NCBI RefSeq assembly: GCF_900177325.1
Contig: NZ_FXBL01000004.1
Location: 3,596,001-3,660,000, forward strand
Length of the DNA: 64,000 nt
Direction of reading: 5' to 3'
Origin: Mesorhizobium australicum
GTDB lineage: Bacteria > Pseudomonadota > Alphaproteobacteria > Rhizobiales > Rhizobiaceae
Shown here in pieces: positions 9,152-17,619 of this stretch (positions within the stretch are counted from its first letter, which is position 1; each line of letters opens with the position of its first letter). The notes beneath the pieces were generated by a model. That model searched no databases, had not been told where the DNA came from, and saw only the letters and a list, made by a program, of their open reading frames with translations. The position numbers were made by a program, and so were the translations under genes.

Positions 9152-10273
9152 TCAGGTATGGACCGTCAGGATCGGGTTCATCACCAGGCCGAAGCTGCGC
9201 AACTGCCCGAGCAGTTCGCGATGACCGAAGGCCTGACAGGCCGAGGCGAAGCCGACACGCTTCGGCGGCTGCTGCAGCAGCGAGAAGGCGGCATAGGCCT
9301 GCAGCATGCCGGTCTGCTTGTAGTTGCAGTTGCCGTGGATGACGCAGTGCGCCCGCCCGAGCGGCCCCGAGGCGTAGACGGAATCGATCGAGGTGTTGAT
9401 GCGCGGGTTCTCGCGCGGCGGCATCGTCGCCTGCAGGCTCGCGGCGATGTCGCCGAGCGCCTTCTCCTGCTGGTCGGGCGGCAGCGGCTTGATCTGTTCC
9501 TTGACCATCTGCGTGGTCTGGACGACGCCCTCCATCACCGGCCTCGCGAGCACACCGCCCATGACGCGGCAGTTGGAGACGCGCGGATCGTTCTTGAACC
9601 AGACCGGATGTGCTGTGCCGCCCCACGGCACCGCGATAGCGGTCTCGTGCTGGCCCGGCACCGCGACGTCGGCACGGGCGGTCACGTCCCATTCGACGAA
9701 CTTGTTCTGCTCCAGATAATACCAGTTCGCCTTGAGGATGGTGAAGATCGTCTGGGTCGAGGCGTAGGTCGGGAAACCCTTCCAGAACACCAGGATGTCG
9801 AGCGTGTCGAGGCCGGGGGTCTCCAGGCAGATATTCGCCGCGATCTCTCCCGTCGTGTACATCTGGGCATTGTTGGGCGCGAGAAGCAGGCCCTTCCTGG
9901 CGAACGCGTCGCCCCAGGTCTTCTGGCAATGCAGCACCCAGTCCTGCTCGCCGGTGGTATCGGTGTAGTGGCAGCCCGCCGCGAGCGCGGCCTCGACCAC
10001 TTCCGAACCGTATTTAATGAAAGGGCCGACCATGTTGGACACGACCCGGCTGCCCTTGAACAGCTTGGTCAGCGCCTCGACGGTATGCTCCACCTCGACC
10101 ACTTCGTAGTCGGCGGTCTCGATGCCTGGGATCTTGTCGACCACGGCCTGGACCTTGGCCTTGTCGCGCCCGGCGGCGATGAAGGGGATGTTGTATTCCC
10201 TGAGATATTCGCAAACCAGGCGTCCGGTGTAGCCGGAGACGCCGTAGACCACGACGGGTCGCTTGTCGCTCAT
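9152..10273 (-). CDS. Saccharopine dehydrogenase-like NAD(P)-binding oxidoreductase
   Basis: The 373-residue protein starts with a Rossmann motif VVVYGVSGYTGRLVCEYL (6-23) followed by AGRDKAKVQAVVDKI, the form seen in the saccharopine dehydrogenase and trans-acting enoyl reductase superfamily. A second recognisable block is VVSNMVGPFIKYGSEVVEAALAAGCHYTDTTGE, with the conserved catch of a C-terminal partner domain. It is probably a soluble NAD(P)H-dependent reductase, but no substrate can be assigned and true saccharopine dehydrogenase activity is unlikely. It is 34 bases downstream of the SDR and 52 bases upstream of the acyl-CoA synthetase. Confidence 0.75.
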   Translation of the reverse strand: MSDKRPVVVYGVSGYTGRLVCEYLREYNIPFIAAGRDKAKVQAVVDKIPGIETADYEVVEVEHTVEALTKLFKGSRVVSNMVGPFIKYGSEVVEAALAAGCHYTDTTGEQDWVLHCQKTWGDAFARKGLLLAPNNAQMYTTGEIAANICLETPGLDTLDILVFWKGFPTYASTQTIFTILKANWYYLEQNKFVEWDVTARADVAVPGQHETAIAVPWGGTAHPVWFKNDPRVSNCRVMGGVLARPVMEGVVQTTQMVKEQIKPLPPDQQEKALGDIAASLQATMPPRENPRINTSIDSVYASGPLGRAHCVIHGNCNYKQTGMLQAYAAFSLLQQPPKRVGFASACQAFGHRELLGQLRSFGLVMNPILTVHT

Positions 10274-10307
10274 CTGAAATCCTCCCTGTTTTCTTGGATG
10301 ATTGCCG

Positions 10308-11111
10308 TCACATGCCCATGCCGCCGTCGACCGGCAGACCGGCGCCGGTAACAAAGCGCGAGGCGTCGGAGCACAGGAACGCCGCTGCATCCGCGATGTC
10401 CGAGACCTCGGCCAGCCGCGCTAGCGGTGTCTGCTCGACCACCAGCGCCACGGCGGCGTTGATGTCGGCGGCAAGGCCGACCGAAACCATGTCGGCGGCG
10501 AGCTTCATGCCCATCTCGGTCGGCGCGAGGCCCGGATAGAGGCAGTTCACGCGCACCCCATAGCCGAGCTTGCCCGCCTCCATGGCCGCGACGCGGGTCA
10601 TTCGGTCTACGGCCGACTTGGTGCCCGAGTAACCGACGATGGCCGGGAAGGCGATCGTCGCGGCGACCGAGGCGATGTTGAGGACCGAGCCGCCCTTGCC
10701 CGCCGCACCGCCCGGCCGCATCGCGCGGAAGGCATGCTTCATGCCGAGCGCCACGCCGACGATGTTGACGTCGCACATGCGCCGCAAGTCCTCCGGCTTC
10801 ACGTCGATCACCAGCGAGGTGATCTCGATGCCGGCATTGTTGACCAGGATGTCGAAGCCGCCCAGTTCGGACACGGTCGCGGCGACCGCCTTTTCCCACT
10901 GCGCCTCGTCGGTGACGTCGAGTTGCGCGAAGCCGCTCTTCACGCCCGACTTTGCCAGCGTCGAAGCCGTCTCTCGCCCGACGTCGGCGAGAATGTCGCC
11001 GATCATCACAGACGCACCCAGGGCCGCGAGTGCCTGCGCGATCGCCGCGCCGATGCCCCTCGCCCCACCCGTCACCAGGGCCGTCCGGCCCGCCAAGCTC
11101 TTCTCAACCAT
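10308..11111 (-). CDS. SDR-family oxidoreductase
   Basis: This 267-residue classical short-chain dehydrogenase has the cofactor motif TGGARGIG (14-21), NNAG (91-94), and the catalytic set Asn116, Ser148 in NIASVA, Tyr161 and Lys165 in YSGTK. The Asp39 at the end of the second strand (IGDI) favours NAD over NADP. C-terminal FLCSDASRFVTGAGLPVDGGMGM is typical. It would oxidise an alcohol or reduce a ketone. It is the first gene of the operon with the saccharopine-dehydrogenase-like protein and the acyl-CoA synthetase and is divergent from a TetR regulator. The ATG at 11111 has GGAGG-like bases upstream. Confidence 0.88.
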   Translation of the reverse strand: MVEKSLAGRTALVTGGARGIGAAIAQALAALGASVMIGDILADVGRETASTLAKSGVKSGFAQLDVTDEAQWEKAVAATVSELGGFDILVNNAGIEITSLVIDVKPEDLRRMCDVNIVGVALGMKHAFRAMRPGGAAGKGGSVLNIASVAATIAFPAIVGYSGTKSAVDRMTRVAAMEAGKLGYGVRVNCLYPGLAPTEMGMKLAADMVSVGLAADINAAVALVVEQTPLARLAEVSDIADAAAFLCSDASRFVTGAGLPVDGGMGM

Positions 11112-11279
11112 GTCTTCCTCCCTGTTTCGCTCGACGCCGGACAAGGCTCCGCCCTCCGGGCCAAAATGGTCCGGTGGCGCCAAGCGCGCGAAACACTGTC
11201 CAGGTTCGGCATTCCTCCCTGCGCCCGCCCCGACCGTCGGTGCGAGTGCGATACTTTTGACAGATGGCCAAGAATATCA

Positions 11280-11339
11280 TGACAAGCGTCAAACAAAATC
11301 TTGACACTTGTCAAGCGACAAATCTTGACGATTGTCCAG
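11280..11339. promoter_or_regulatory. Three operator-like inverted repeats in the SDR-tetR intergenic region
   Basis: The 309-base gap between the divergent SDR and TetR genes holds three related elements: TGAC-aagc-GTCA (11280-11291), the perfect CTTGACA-ct-TGTCAAG (11300-11315) and CTTGAC-gatt-GTCCAG (11324-11339, one mismatch). Their centres are 22 and 24 bases apart, about two helical turns, so bound dimers would sit on the same DNA face. They are probably the sites of the adjacent TetR protein. Nothing else recognisable was seen in the rest of the gap. Confidence 0.6.
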
Positions 11340-11420
11340 GAAATTGCTTTCGGCTGTATGGGATGGCATTGTGCGGTGCCGACCGGCATCCGGCCGGATC
11401 GGAAGGCGGAACGAGGCGAC

Positions 11421-12074
11421 ATGGCGCTGCAGGAAATCGAAGCGAGACAAACGGCCACCGGTAAGGCGGGCACCGGACGGGTGGACCGCCTGCGCGTGGA
11501 CAAGTTCGCCGCGCGCCGCGTGGAACTTGCCGAGGCCGCGCTGGAGGCGCTCGGAGAGCTTGGCTACGCCCGAACCAGCCTGCGCGAGATCGCCCAGAAG
11601 TCGGAGTTCACGCATGGCGTGCTGCACTACTATTTCACCGACAAGGTCGACCTGATCTGCTGCTGCGTGCGGCACTACAAGGCGAAGTGCGTCACGCGCT
11701 ACGACCAGGTGACCGCGACGGCGCCGACCCGCGAAGCGCTGCTGGAGGGGTTCCTCGCCAAGCTCGGCGAGACCATGAGCACCGAGGCGCCGATGCATCG
11801 CCTCTGGTACGACCTGCGCTCACAGGCGCTGTTCGAGGACGTCTTCCGCGACGACGTCATCGCCATCGACAAGAGCCTCGAGGACATGATCTGGCGGATC
11901 GCCTCGCGTTACGCGGAGCTCGGCGGGAAGTCGCCCTCCATGCCCCGCGGGCCGCTCTACGCGGTGTTCGACGGGCTGTTCCAGAAGCACCTGCTGCGCC
12001 ACCTGGCGGGCGAAGCGGATGCCATCCCGCAGATGCTCGACGACGTCCGGCGCCTGTTGCCTCTGATCGCCTGA
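11421..12074 (+). CDS. TetR/AcrR-family transcriptional regulator
   Basis: The 217-residue protein has an N-terminal TetR helix-turn-helix (about residues 30-80): ELAEAALEALGELGYARTSLREIAQKSEFTHGVLHYYF split across three helices, with HYYFTDK the usual end. The C-terminal ligand domain resembles the BetI type (QALFEDVFRDDVIAIDKSLEDMI). It is probably a repressor of the divergent SDR/acyl-CoA synthetase operon, acting through the three inverted repeats upstream, and released by an acyl-CoA or acid; the ligand is inferred. ATG at 11421 follows GAGGCGAC. The frame is open to a TTG at 11301, but that lies inside the operators. Confidence 0.87.
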   Translation: MALQEIEARQTATGKAGTGRVDRLRVDKFAARRVELAEAALEALGELGYARTSLREIAQKSEFTHGVLHYYFTDKVDLICCCVRHYKAKCVTRYDQVTATAPTREALLEGFLAKLGETMSTEAPMHRLWYDLRSQALFEDVFRDDVIAIDKSLEDMIWRIASRYAELGGKSPSMPRGPLYAVFDGLFQKHLLRHLAGEADAIPQMLDDVRRLLPLIA

Positions 12075-12124
12075 GGATCTGCGGCCGGGACGGATCTACC
12101 CCTAGCTTCGGCGCCCTGCCCTTC

Positions 12125-13303
12125 TCAACGGGAAGTGTCGTCGCCGAACTCGTGGAGGATCCACTGGAAATCCTCTTCGACCTCGGAGAACACGTCGACC
12201 AGCAGCGGATCGAAGTGACGGCCTCTTTCGTCCAGGATGATCCGCACGGCGCGCTTGTGCGGGAATGCGGCCTTGTAGACGCGGGGCGAGACCAGCGCGT
12301 CGTAGACGTCCGCGATCGCCATCAGCCGTCCCGACAGCGGGATCTCCTCCCCTGCGAGACCGCACGGATAGCCGCTTCCGTCCCATTTCTCGTGATGGGT
12401 GTACGCAATATCCTGCGCGATGCGGAAGAAGCGCGTGCCGGCGCCAAAATGGGTTTCGGCCTTGGCTATCGCATCGCGGCCGATCGCGGCATGCGTGCGC
12501 ATGATTGCGGTCTCCCGTGCCGTGAGCGGTCCCGCCTTGCGCAGGATGCGGTCCGGGACTCCCACCTTGCCGATGTCGTGCAGCGGCGCCGCTTTGACGA
12601 TGAGCTCAATGGTCCGATCGTCGAGCTGCCCGGCATAGACGCCGCGCGCCCGCGCCGCCTCGGCCATCACCCGGACATAGTGTTGCGTGCGGTAGACGTG
12701 GTTGCCCGTCTCGACGTCGCGCGTCTCTGCCAGCGAGCCCAGCGCCAGGATAATTGCCTCCTGCGCCTTCACCGCCTCATCGCGCGCGGCTGCAAGCGAC
12801 TCCAGCAGCGCCACATTGGTCATCGCGACGGCTGCGCTGTTTGCGATCCGCTGCGCGATTCGCACCTCATGATCCTGCGGCCGCCGCCGCTGGGCCCAGT
12901 AGATCCCCATCGCCGCGACGGGATCTTCCTTGCGCACCGGCACCATGACCAGGCTGCGCACGAAGGTCGGCCGGTAGGCGGCATGGGGAATGCGCGGATC
13001 GGCGTAAATGTCTTCGATGATCGCGGCCTCGCGGTGGAGCATCGCCCAACCCGAGATGCAGGTATTCATCGGAAAGCGCTGGCCTTTCCAGAGCGGGGCG
13101 ATGGCGTCTTCCTCGGCATAGTGGCACATGCCATGGTCACGCAGCACGAAGGTCACGCCGTCGGCGCCGATCAGCGGCCTGACACCAGTGCGCACGACCG
13201 CCATGATCTCGTCGATGCCGCGCGCCATCGAAAGCTGGAGCATCAAGTCCTCCAGGCTGCCGGTCTCGTCATAAATCTGCGCGCGTTCAGCCAGACCGCT
13301 CAT
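12125..13303 (-). CDS. GAF domain HD-GYP phosphodiesterase
   Basis: The 392-residue protein has an N-terminal GAF-like sensor domain (about 20-160) and a C-terminal HD-GYP domain. The catalytic residues are present: HD at 242-243 in PLHDIGKVGVPD, the second His pair in YTHHEKWDGSGYP with the GYP motif at 311-313. HD-GYP enzymes hydrolyse cyclic di-GMP to GMP. No transmembrane segment is seen, so the GAF domain would sense a cytosolic signal. It is divergent from a GGDEF cyclase, 241 bases away, so synthesis and breakdown of the same messenger start from one intergenic region. Confidence 0.92.
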   Translation of the reverse strand: MSGLAERAQIYDETGSLEDLMLQLSMARGIDEIMAVVRTGVRPLIGADGVTFVLRDHGMCHYAEEDAIAPLWKGQRFPMNTCISGWAMLHREAAIIEDIYADPRIPHAAYRPTFVRSLVMVPVRKEDPVAAMGIYWAQRRRPQDHEVRIAQRIANSAAVAMTNVALLESLAAARDEAVKAQEAIILALGSLAETRDVETGNHVYRTQHYVRVMAEAARARGVYAGQLDDRTIELIVKAAPLHDIGKVGVPDRILRKAGPLTARETAIMRTHAAIGRDAIAKAETHFGAGTRFFRIAQDIAYTHHEKWDGSGYPCGLAGEEIPLSGRLMAIADVYDALVSPRVYKAAFPHKRAVRIILDERGRHFDPLLVDVFSEVEEDFQWILHEFGDDTSR

Positions 13304-13349
13304 GTCACCCCACCCTGCGACGGCAATTCTAGGCTGAAAGTACTAATGG

Positions 13350-13380
13350 AATGCAATCAGCACCGTCGCAAATGCAATCA
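13350..13380. promoter_or_regulatory. Two direct repeats AATGCAATCA, 21 bases apart
   Basis: The ten bases AATGCAATCA occur at 13350-13359 and again at 13371-13380. The period of 21 bases equals two helical turns. They lie 47 bases upstream of the HD-GYP start codon, in the region shared with the divergent GGDEF gene. This arrangement suggests a binding site for a regulator that contacts direct repeats; the factor is unknown. Confidence 0.45.
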
Positions 13381-13544
13381 AAGCTGGCTGCGCGGCGCCC
13401 GCGCCGCAACCGTCACCGGCGGCCATTCTCAAGAGCGTGCATTCCGGCGGGGCGCCCTTTCGAAACATGCGCTTAACGGTTGCGCCACTATAACGGGATT
13501 CGGAAGGCGGCGACGGGTTCGCCGCACAATCGGGTTGTCGTAGC

Positions 13545-14816
13545 GTGACGAACGCATTCCTGCTCCTTGTCGAAGCGCTCGGTTATTTCGGCCTGATGGC
13601 GGTGCTGTTCGCCCTGCGCGGCCGTATCGGCCTCGGCGTCTTCATGACGGCGCTCGCGGGCATGCATTTCCTGGAGACCTACCTCGCCAGCGTCTTCTAC
13701 GTCGCGGCTCCTCTCGGCATCCTCTCGCCCGGTTCGACCGTTCTGTTTTCCGGCAAGCTGGTGATGCTGCTGCTTCTCTACATGAAGGAAGACGCCGCCA
13801 CCGTGCGCCAGCCGATCTACGGCCTGCTCGTCGGCAACCTGCTGACGCTCGGATTGGTCGGCGTGCTCCGCTTCCACAGCGTCGAGCCGCTTCCCGGCGG
13901 CGCTATGCCGGACATGTCGTTCATCGACGACATGGGTTGGCTGATGGCCTGGGGCACCGCCCTGCTGTTCATCGACGCCATCCTCATCATCCTGCTCTAC
14001 GAGGCGCTCGGACGCGTCCTTCGCACCAACCTCTTCCTCAGGATCTTCGTCTCGGTCGCCATAATACTCACCTTCGACCAGATCGGCTTCTTCACCGTTC
14101 TGCACCTCCTGACCGATGCTCCGTGGTCCGCCTTCTTCGGCGGCTGGGCCGGCAAGATGGCCGCGGCGCTGGTCTACAGCATGCTGACGCTCGCCTATCT
14201 GCGCTGGTTCGAGCGCGGCGAGCTGCCGGTGCCGCGTGGTGTCTCCGACGTCTTCGAGGCGCTGACCTACCGCGAGCGCTACAACGCGCTGGTCGAGCAC
14301 GCCGGGCGCGACGCGCTGACCGGCCTGATGCATCGCGGCCGCTTCAATGAACTGGGAGCGCAGGCCGTCGCCACGAGCCAGGCGACCGGGCGGCCGCTGA
14401 CGCTGCTGATCATCGACGTCGACCATTTCAAGTCGATCAACGACCATCATGGCCACGCCGAGGGCGACCGCGTGTTGCAGACCATCGCCGCCACACTGGT
14501 CAACCAGGTCGGTCCCAAGGATACCGTCTTTCGCATCGGCGGAGAGGAATTCGCGGTCCTGTGTCCGTACCCGCATGCGCTGGGGCGGCTTCTGGGCGAG
14601 ACGATCCGGCAGGTGATCTGCCTCGACGACGGCAGCGCGCCGCGCTGCACGGTGAGCGTCGGCGTCGCGACCACCGGGCCATCGGTGCAGAGCCTAGAAG
14701 AGCTCTTTGCGCTGGCGGACCGGCGCCTCTACATGGCCAAGGACGGCGGCCGCAACCGCGTTGTCGGAGAGGGCCCGGCTGAAGGCTGGACGGGCTCCAC
14801 CGCGATCTCTTTCTGA
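13545..14816 (+). CDS. Membrane-bound diguanylate cyclase (GGDEF)
   Basis: This 423-residue protein has about six hydrophobic segments in its first 220 residues and a C-terminal GGDEF domain. Motifs are RDALTGLMHRGRFNE, LLIIDVDHFKSINDHHGHAEGD and the active-site GGEEF (332-336) in FRIGGEEFAVL. It should make cyclic di-GMP from two GTP. The inhibitory I-site RxxD is absent: the corresponding residues are GPKD, so product inhibition is unlikely. The start is GTG at 13545. The membrane part resembles none of the named MASE domains that I can recognise. It is divergent from the HD-GYP gene. Confidence 0.9.
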   Translation: MTNAFLLLVEALGYFGLMAVLFALRGRIGLGVFMTALAGMHFLETYLASVFYVAAPLGILSPGSTVLFSGKLVMLLLLYMKEDAATVRQPIYGLLVGNLLTLGLVGVLRFHSVEPLPGGAMPDMSFIDDMGWLMAWGTALLFIDAILIILLYEALGRVLRTNLFLRIFVSVAIILTFDQIGFFTVLHLLTDAPWSAFFGGWAGKMAAALVYSMLTLAYLRWFERGELPVPRGVSDVFEALTYRERYNALVEHAGRDALTGLMHRGRFNELGAQAVATSQATGRPLTLLIIDVDHFKSINDHHGHAEGDRVLQTIAATLVNQVGPKDTVFRIGGEEFAVLCPYPHALGRLLGETIRQVICLDDGSAPRCTVSVGVATTGPSVQSLEELFALADRRLYMAKDGGRNRVVGEGPAEGWTGSTAISF

Positions 14817-14823
14817 GTTCGCT

Positions 14824-15606
14824 TTACTGCGCCATCTGGCCGCGATGGGCCCAGCCGGTGGTGCGCCGCTCGATCCAGGCCATCAGCGCATACATCGCGA
14901 TGCCCTCGACCGCGAGCATGATCAGGCCGGCGAACACCAGCGGCACGTTGAACTGCGACTGCGCCGCCGACATCATCTGGCCAAGCCCGGAGTTCGATGC
15001 GACTGTTTCCGAGACGACGGAGCCGACGAAGGCGAGCGTGATCGCCACCTTCAGCGAGCCGAAGAAATACGGCATCGAGCGCGGGATGCCGACCTTCAGC
15101 ATGATGTCCATCTTCTTCGCGCCCAGAGCGCGCAGCACGTCCTCGGTTTCCGGCTCGATGGTGGCGAGGCCGGTGGCGACATTCACCACGATCGGGAAGA
15201 ACGAGATCAGGAAGGCGGTGAGCACCGCCGGGATCGTGCCGATTCCGAACCAGATGACGAGGATCGGCACGATCGCGACCTTCGGGATGGCGTTGAAGCC
15301 GACCATGATCGGATAGAGGCCGGCATAGATCGTCTTCGACCAGCCGACGAGCAGTCCGAGCGCCAGCCCGCCGACGACAGCGAGCAGGAAGCCCACGCTG
15401 GTCGTGTAGAGCGTCTGCAGCGAGTTCTTCCAGATCGCCGGCCAGAACTCGATGATGGAGGAGAGGATGGCCGTCGGTGCGGGCAGCACATAAGGCGCAA
15501 TGCCGAAGACGCGGACCGCCAGCTCCCACACCAGGAACAGACCGATCGTATAGAGCCAGGGAGCAGCGGCCTGCCAGTCGATGGCAGATTTTGTCTCGGT
15601 GCTCAT
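14824..15606 (-). CDS. ABC transporter permease, NitT/TauT type
   Basis: The 260-residue inner-membrane protein has about six transmembrane segments and the EAA loop in GLATIEPETEDVLRALGAKKMDIMLKVGIPRSMPYFFGSLK, given here only as its span (about residues 158-198). It belongs to the SsuC/TauC/ThiX permease family. It is the last gene of the operon. Its ATG at 15606 overlaps the stop of the ATPase gene by four bases (ATGA), so translation is coupled. Substrate candidates by family are pyrimidines, sulfonates, nitrate or aromatic acids. Confidence 0.87.
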   Translation of the reverse strand: MSTETKSAIDWQAAAPWLYTIGLFLVWELAVRVFGIAPYVLPAPTAILSSIIEFWPAIWKNSLQTLYTTSVGFLLAVVGGLALGLLVGWSKTIYAGLYPIMVGFNAIPKVAIVPILVIWFGIGTIPAVLTAFLISFFPIVVNVATGLATIEPETEDVLRALGAKKMDIMLKVGIPRSMPYFFGSLKVAITLAFVGSVVSETVASNSGLGQMMSAAQSQFNVPLVFAGLIMLAVEGIAMYALMAWIERRTTGWAHRGQMAQ

Positions 15607-16391
15607 GCCGCGCTCCTTGCTTCCGCGATCGCGCCGCGCAGTTCGTGCACCATGTCGTTGAAGGCCGGCTCGTAGAGGAGATCCAACTCCCGCGGGCGCG
15701 GGAAAGGCACCCGCCTCTCCTGCAGGATGCGGCCCGGCCGCGAACTCATGACGAAGATCTTGTCGGCGAGGAAAGTCGCCTCGCGCAGATCGTGCGTGAC
15801 GAGGATGATGGTCACGCCCTGCGCCGCGTGCAGGTCGCGAATGACGCACCACAGCTCCTCGCGGGTGAAGCTGTCGAGCGCGCCGAACGGCTCGTCCAGC
15901 ATCAGCAGCTCCGGCTCGTGGATCAGCGCGCGGCAGAGATTGGCGCGCTGCTGCATGCCGCCGGAGAGCTGCCAGGGGAATTTCTGGCCGAAGCCTTTCA
16001 AGCCGACCGTCTCCAGCAGTTTCTCGGCCTTGGCGACATATTCGGCCTTGTTGGCGCGCAGTCGCTTGCGATGCTTCTCGACGATCTCCAGCGGCAACAG
16101 AATGTTGTCGAGCGTCGTGCGCCACGGCAGCATGGTCGGGTTCTGGAACGCCATGCCGACGATCGACACCGGCTTGGTCACCCGCTCGCCATTGACGGTG
16201 ACCGTGCCGGCCTGCGGCATGTGCAGACCGGTCACCAGCTTCATCAGCGTGGACTTGCCGCAGCCGGACGGCCCGACGACGGCGGCGAACTCACCCTTGC
16301 CGACATCGAGCGTCAGGTCCTTGACGGCCAGCGTGCCACCGGTCCCGCCGTAGCGCATGTCGACATTGGCGATGGTGACGAGAGGGGTCAT
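15603..16391 (-). CDS. ABC transporter ATP-binding protein, NitT/TauT type
   Basis: This 262-residue ATPase has Walker A GPSGCGKST (40-48), the Q-loop MAFQNPTMLPWRT, signature LSGGMQQRANLCRAL, Walker B LLMLDEPFGALD and the His switch VTHDLREA. The Q-loop form LPWRT is typical of SsuB/TauB-like importers. It energises the permease encoded next. Between this gene and the upstream substrate-binding gene lies a 202-base gap filled by a mosaic of palindromes (16424-16584), which may tune relative expression. Confidence 0.9.
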   Translation of the reverse strand: MTPLVTIANVDMRYGGTGGTLAVKDLTLDVGKGEFAAVVGPSGCGKSTLMKLVTGLHMPQAGTVTVNGERVTKPVSIVGMAFQNPTMLPWRTTLDNILLPLEIVEKHRKRLRANKAEYVAKAEKLLETVGLKGFGQKFPWQLSGGMQQRANLCRALIHEPELLMLDEPFGALDSFTREELWCVIRDLHAAQGVTIILVTHDLREATFLADKIFVMSSRPGRILQERRVPFPRPRELDLLYEPAFNDMVHELRGAIAEARSAA

Positions 16392-16423
16392 GGTGTTGTG
16401 CCGGTCGTCGTTGGATGGAGCCT

Positions 16424-16584
16424 ACCTTCTCCCCTTGTGAGAGAAGGTGGCGGACCCCGGATTTGATCCGGGGGAGGTCGGATGAGGGGTGCTGGACCGA
16501 GCGGGGCGCCGGCATTTCGGCCAACACCCCTCATCCATCTTGGCGCTGCGCGCCAATCCACCTTCTCCCACAGGGGGAGAAGGC
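16424..16584. repeat. RIME-like palindromic mosaic repeat
   Basis: About 160 bases made of nested stem-loops: CCTTCTC...GAGAAGG (16425-16447), CCCCGGAT-ttg-ATCCGGGG, a long-range pair GGATGAGGGGTG with CACCCCTCATCC, TTGGCGC-tgc-GCGCCAA, and CCTTCTCCC-acag-GGGGAGAAGG at the right end. The two ends are inverted copies. This is the layout of the rhizobial intergenic mosaic elements (RIME and relatives), dispersed non-coding repeats of Rhizobiales. It sits between the binding-protein gene and the ATPase gene of one operon. Any effect on mRNA is inferred. Confidence 0.8.
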
Positions 16585-16593
16585 AGCGTGCCC

Positions 16594-17619
16594 TCAGGGC
16601 AGCATCCGCTCTTCCTTCGGCGGCAGGAACGAGGCGTCGAAGATCTGGTCGGCCTTGACGTTGCCCGCGAGCTTCATCGAGACGGTCAGGTATTCGATCG
16701 ACTTGGTGAGCTTGGCCATGTCCAGCCCACCGAAGCCGTTCTCGACCACGTATGGCGTCTTGATGTTGAGATCGTTCGCCATCTTGAGCCGTTCGAGCTC
16801 GATGTCCTTCTTCAATACCTCGTTGCGCGCCATCACGGCGGCGACACCGGCCTCGGGGTCTGCGACCGCATCGGCGAAGCCCTTGGCCAGCGCCTTGAGG
16901 AAGCCCTTCACCGCATCGGGATTCGCCGCCGCGAAGTCGGTGTTGACCAGGATCGAATTGCCGTAGAGGTCGAGCCCGTGTTCGGCCATCAGGATCATCG
17001 AGATATCGTCGGCGGCGACGCCTTGCGCCTTCAGGTTCAGCACCGAGGAGAAGGCGAAGCCGAAGATGCCGTCGACCTGGCCCTGCGCCAGCATCGGCTC
17101 GCGCACCGGGAAGCCGACGCTCTCGATCGTCACCTTGGAAGCGTCGATGCCCGCGGCTTGCACGAAGGCCGGCCACTGCGCGAAAGCGCCGTCCGGCGGC
17201 GGAGCGCCCAGTTTGTGGCCTTCGACCGACTTCGGATCGTCGGTGATGCCAAGGCTCTTGCGGCCGATGATCGAGAACGGCGGTCGCTCATAGACGACCA
17301 TCACCGCCTTGATCTTCTGGGTCGGATCCGTGTCGAGGAACTTGATCAGCGAATTGATGTCGCCGAAGCCCATCTGGTAGGCGCCCGTCGCTACGCGCGG
17401 GATCGCTTCCACCGAGCCGTTGCCGGTGTCGATGGTGACGTTCAGCCCTGCTTCCTTGAAATAGCCCTTGTCCATCGCCAGGAAGAAGCCGGCCGCCGGG
17501 CCCTCGAACTTCCAGTCCAGCGTGAATTTGATGTCCGTCTCGGCCGCAGCCGGCGCGGCAAAAGCCACGGCTCCGGCCAATGCGGCGGCAGCGAGCGAGA
17601 ACGCCCTGCGATTAATCAT
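16594..17619 (-). CDS. ABC transporter substrate-binding protein, NMT1/THI5-like
   Basis: The 341-residue protein has a signal peptide (about residues 1-27, ending APAAAETD) and then IKFTLDWKFEGPAAGFFLA, the opening of NMT1/THI5-like periplasmic binding proteins. Later blocks are KGYFKEAGLNVTIDTGNGS and GAYQMGFGDINSLIKFL. Such proteins bind thiamine precursors, sulfonates, nitrate or aromatic acids. No thiamine riboswitch was found upstream, so a thiamine role is not supported. The ATG at 17619 is chosen because the signal peptide begins there (MINRRAFSLAAAALAG). It is the first gene of the importer operon. Confidence 0.87.
   Translation of the reverse strand: MINRRAFSLAAAALAGAVAFAAPAAAETDIKFTLDWKFEGPAAGFFLAMDKGYFKEAGLNVTIDTGNGSVEAIPRVATGAYQMGFGDINSLIKFLDTDPTQKIKAVMVVYERPPFSIIGRKSLGITDDPKSVEGHKLGAPPPDGAFAQWPAFVQAAGIDASKVTIESVGFPVREPMLAQGQVDGIFGFAFSSVLNLKAQGVAADDISMILMAEHGLDLYGNSILVNTDFAAANPDAVKGFLKALAKGFADAVADPEAGVAAVMARNEVLKKDIELERLKMANDLNIKTPYVVENGFGGLDMAKLTKSIEYLTVSMKLAGNVKADQIFDASFLPPKEERMLP

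Noticed and set aside
11301..11420. N-terminal extension of the TetR regulator from 11301
   Set aside because: The start would be a TTG inside the perfect operator repeat and the added residues have no family sequence. ATG at 11421 is better placed.
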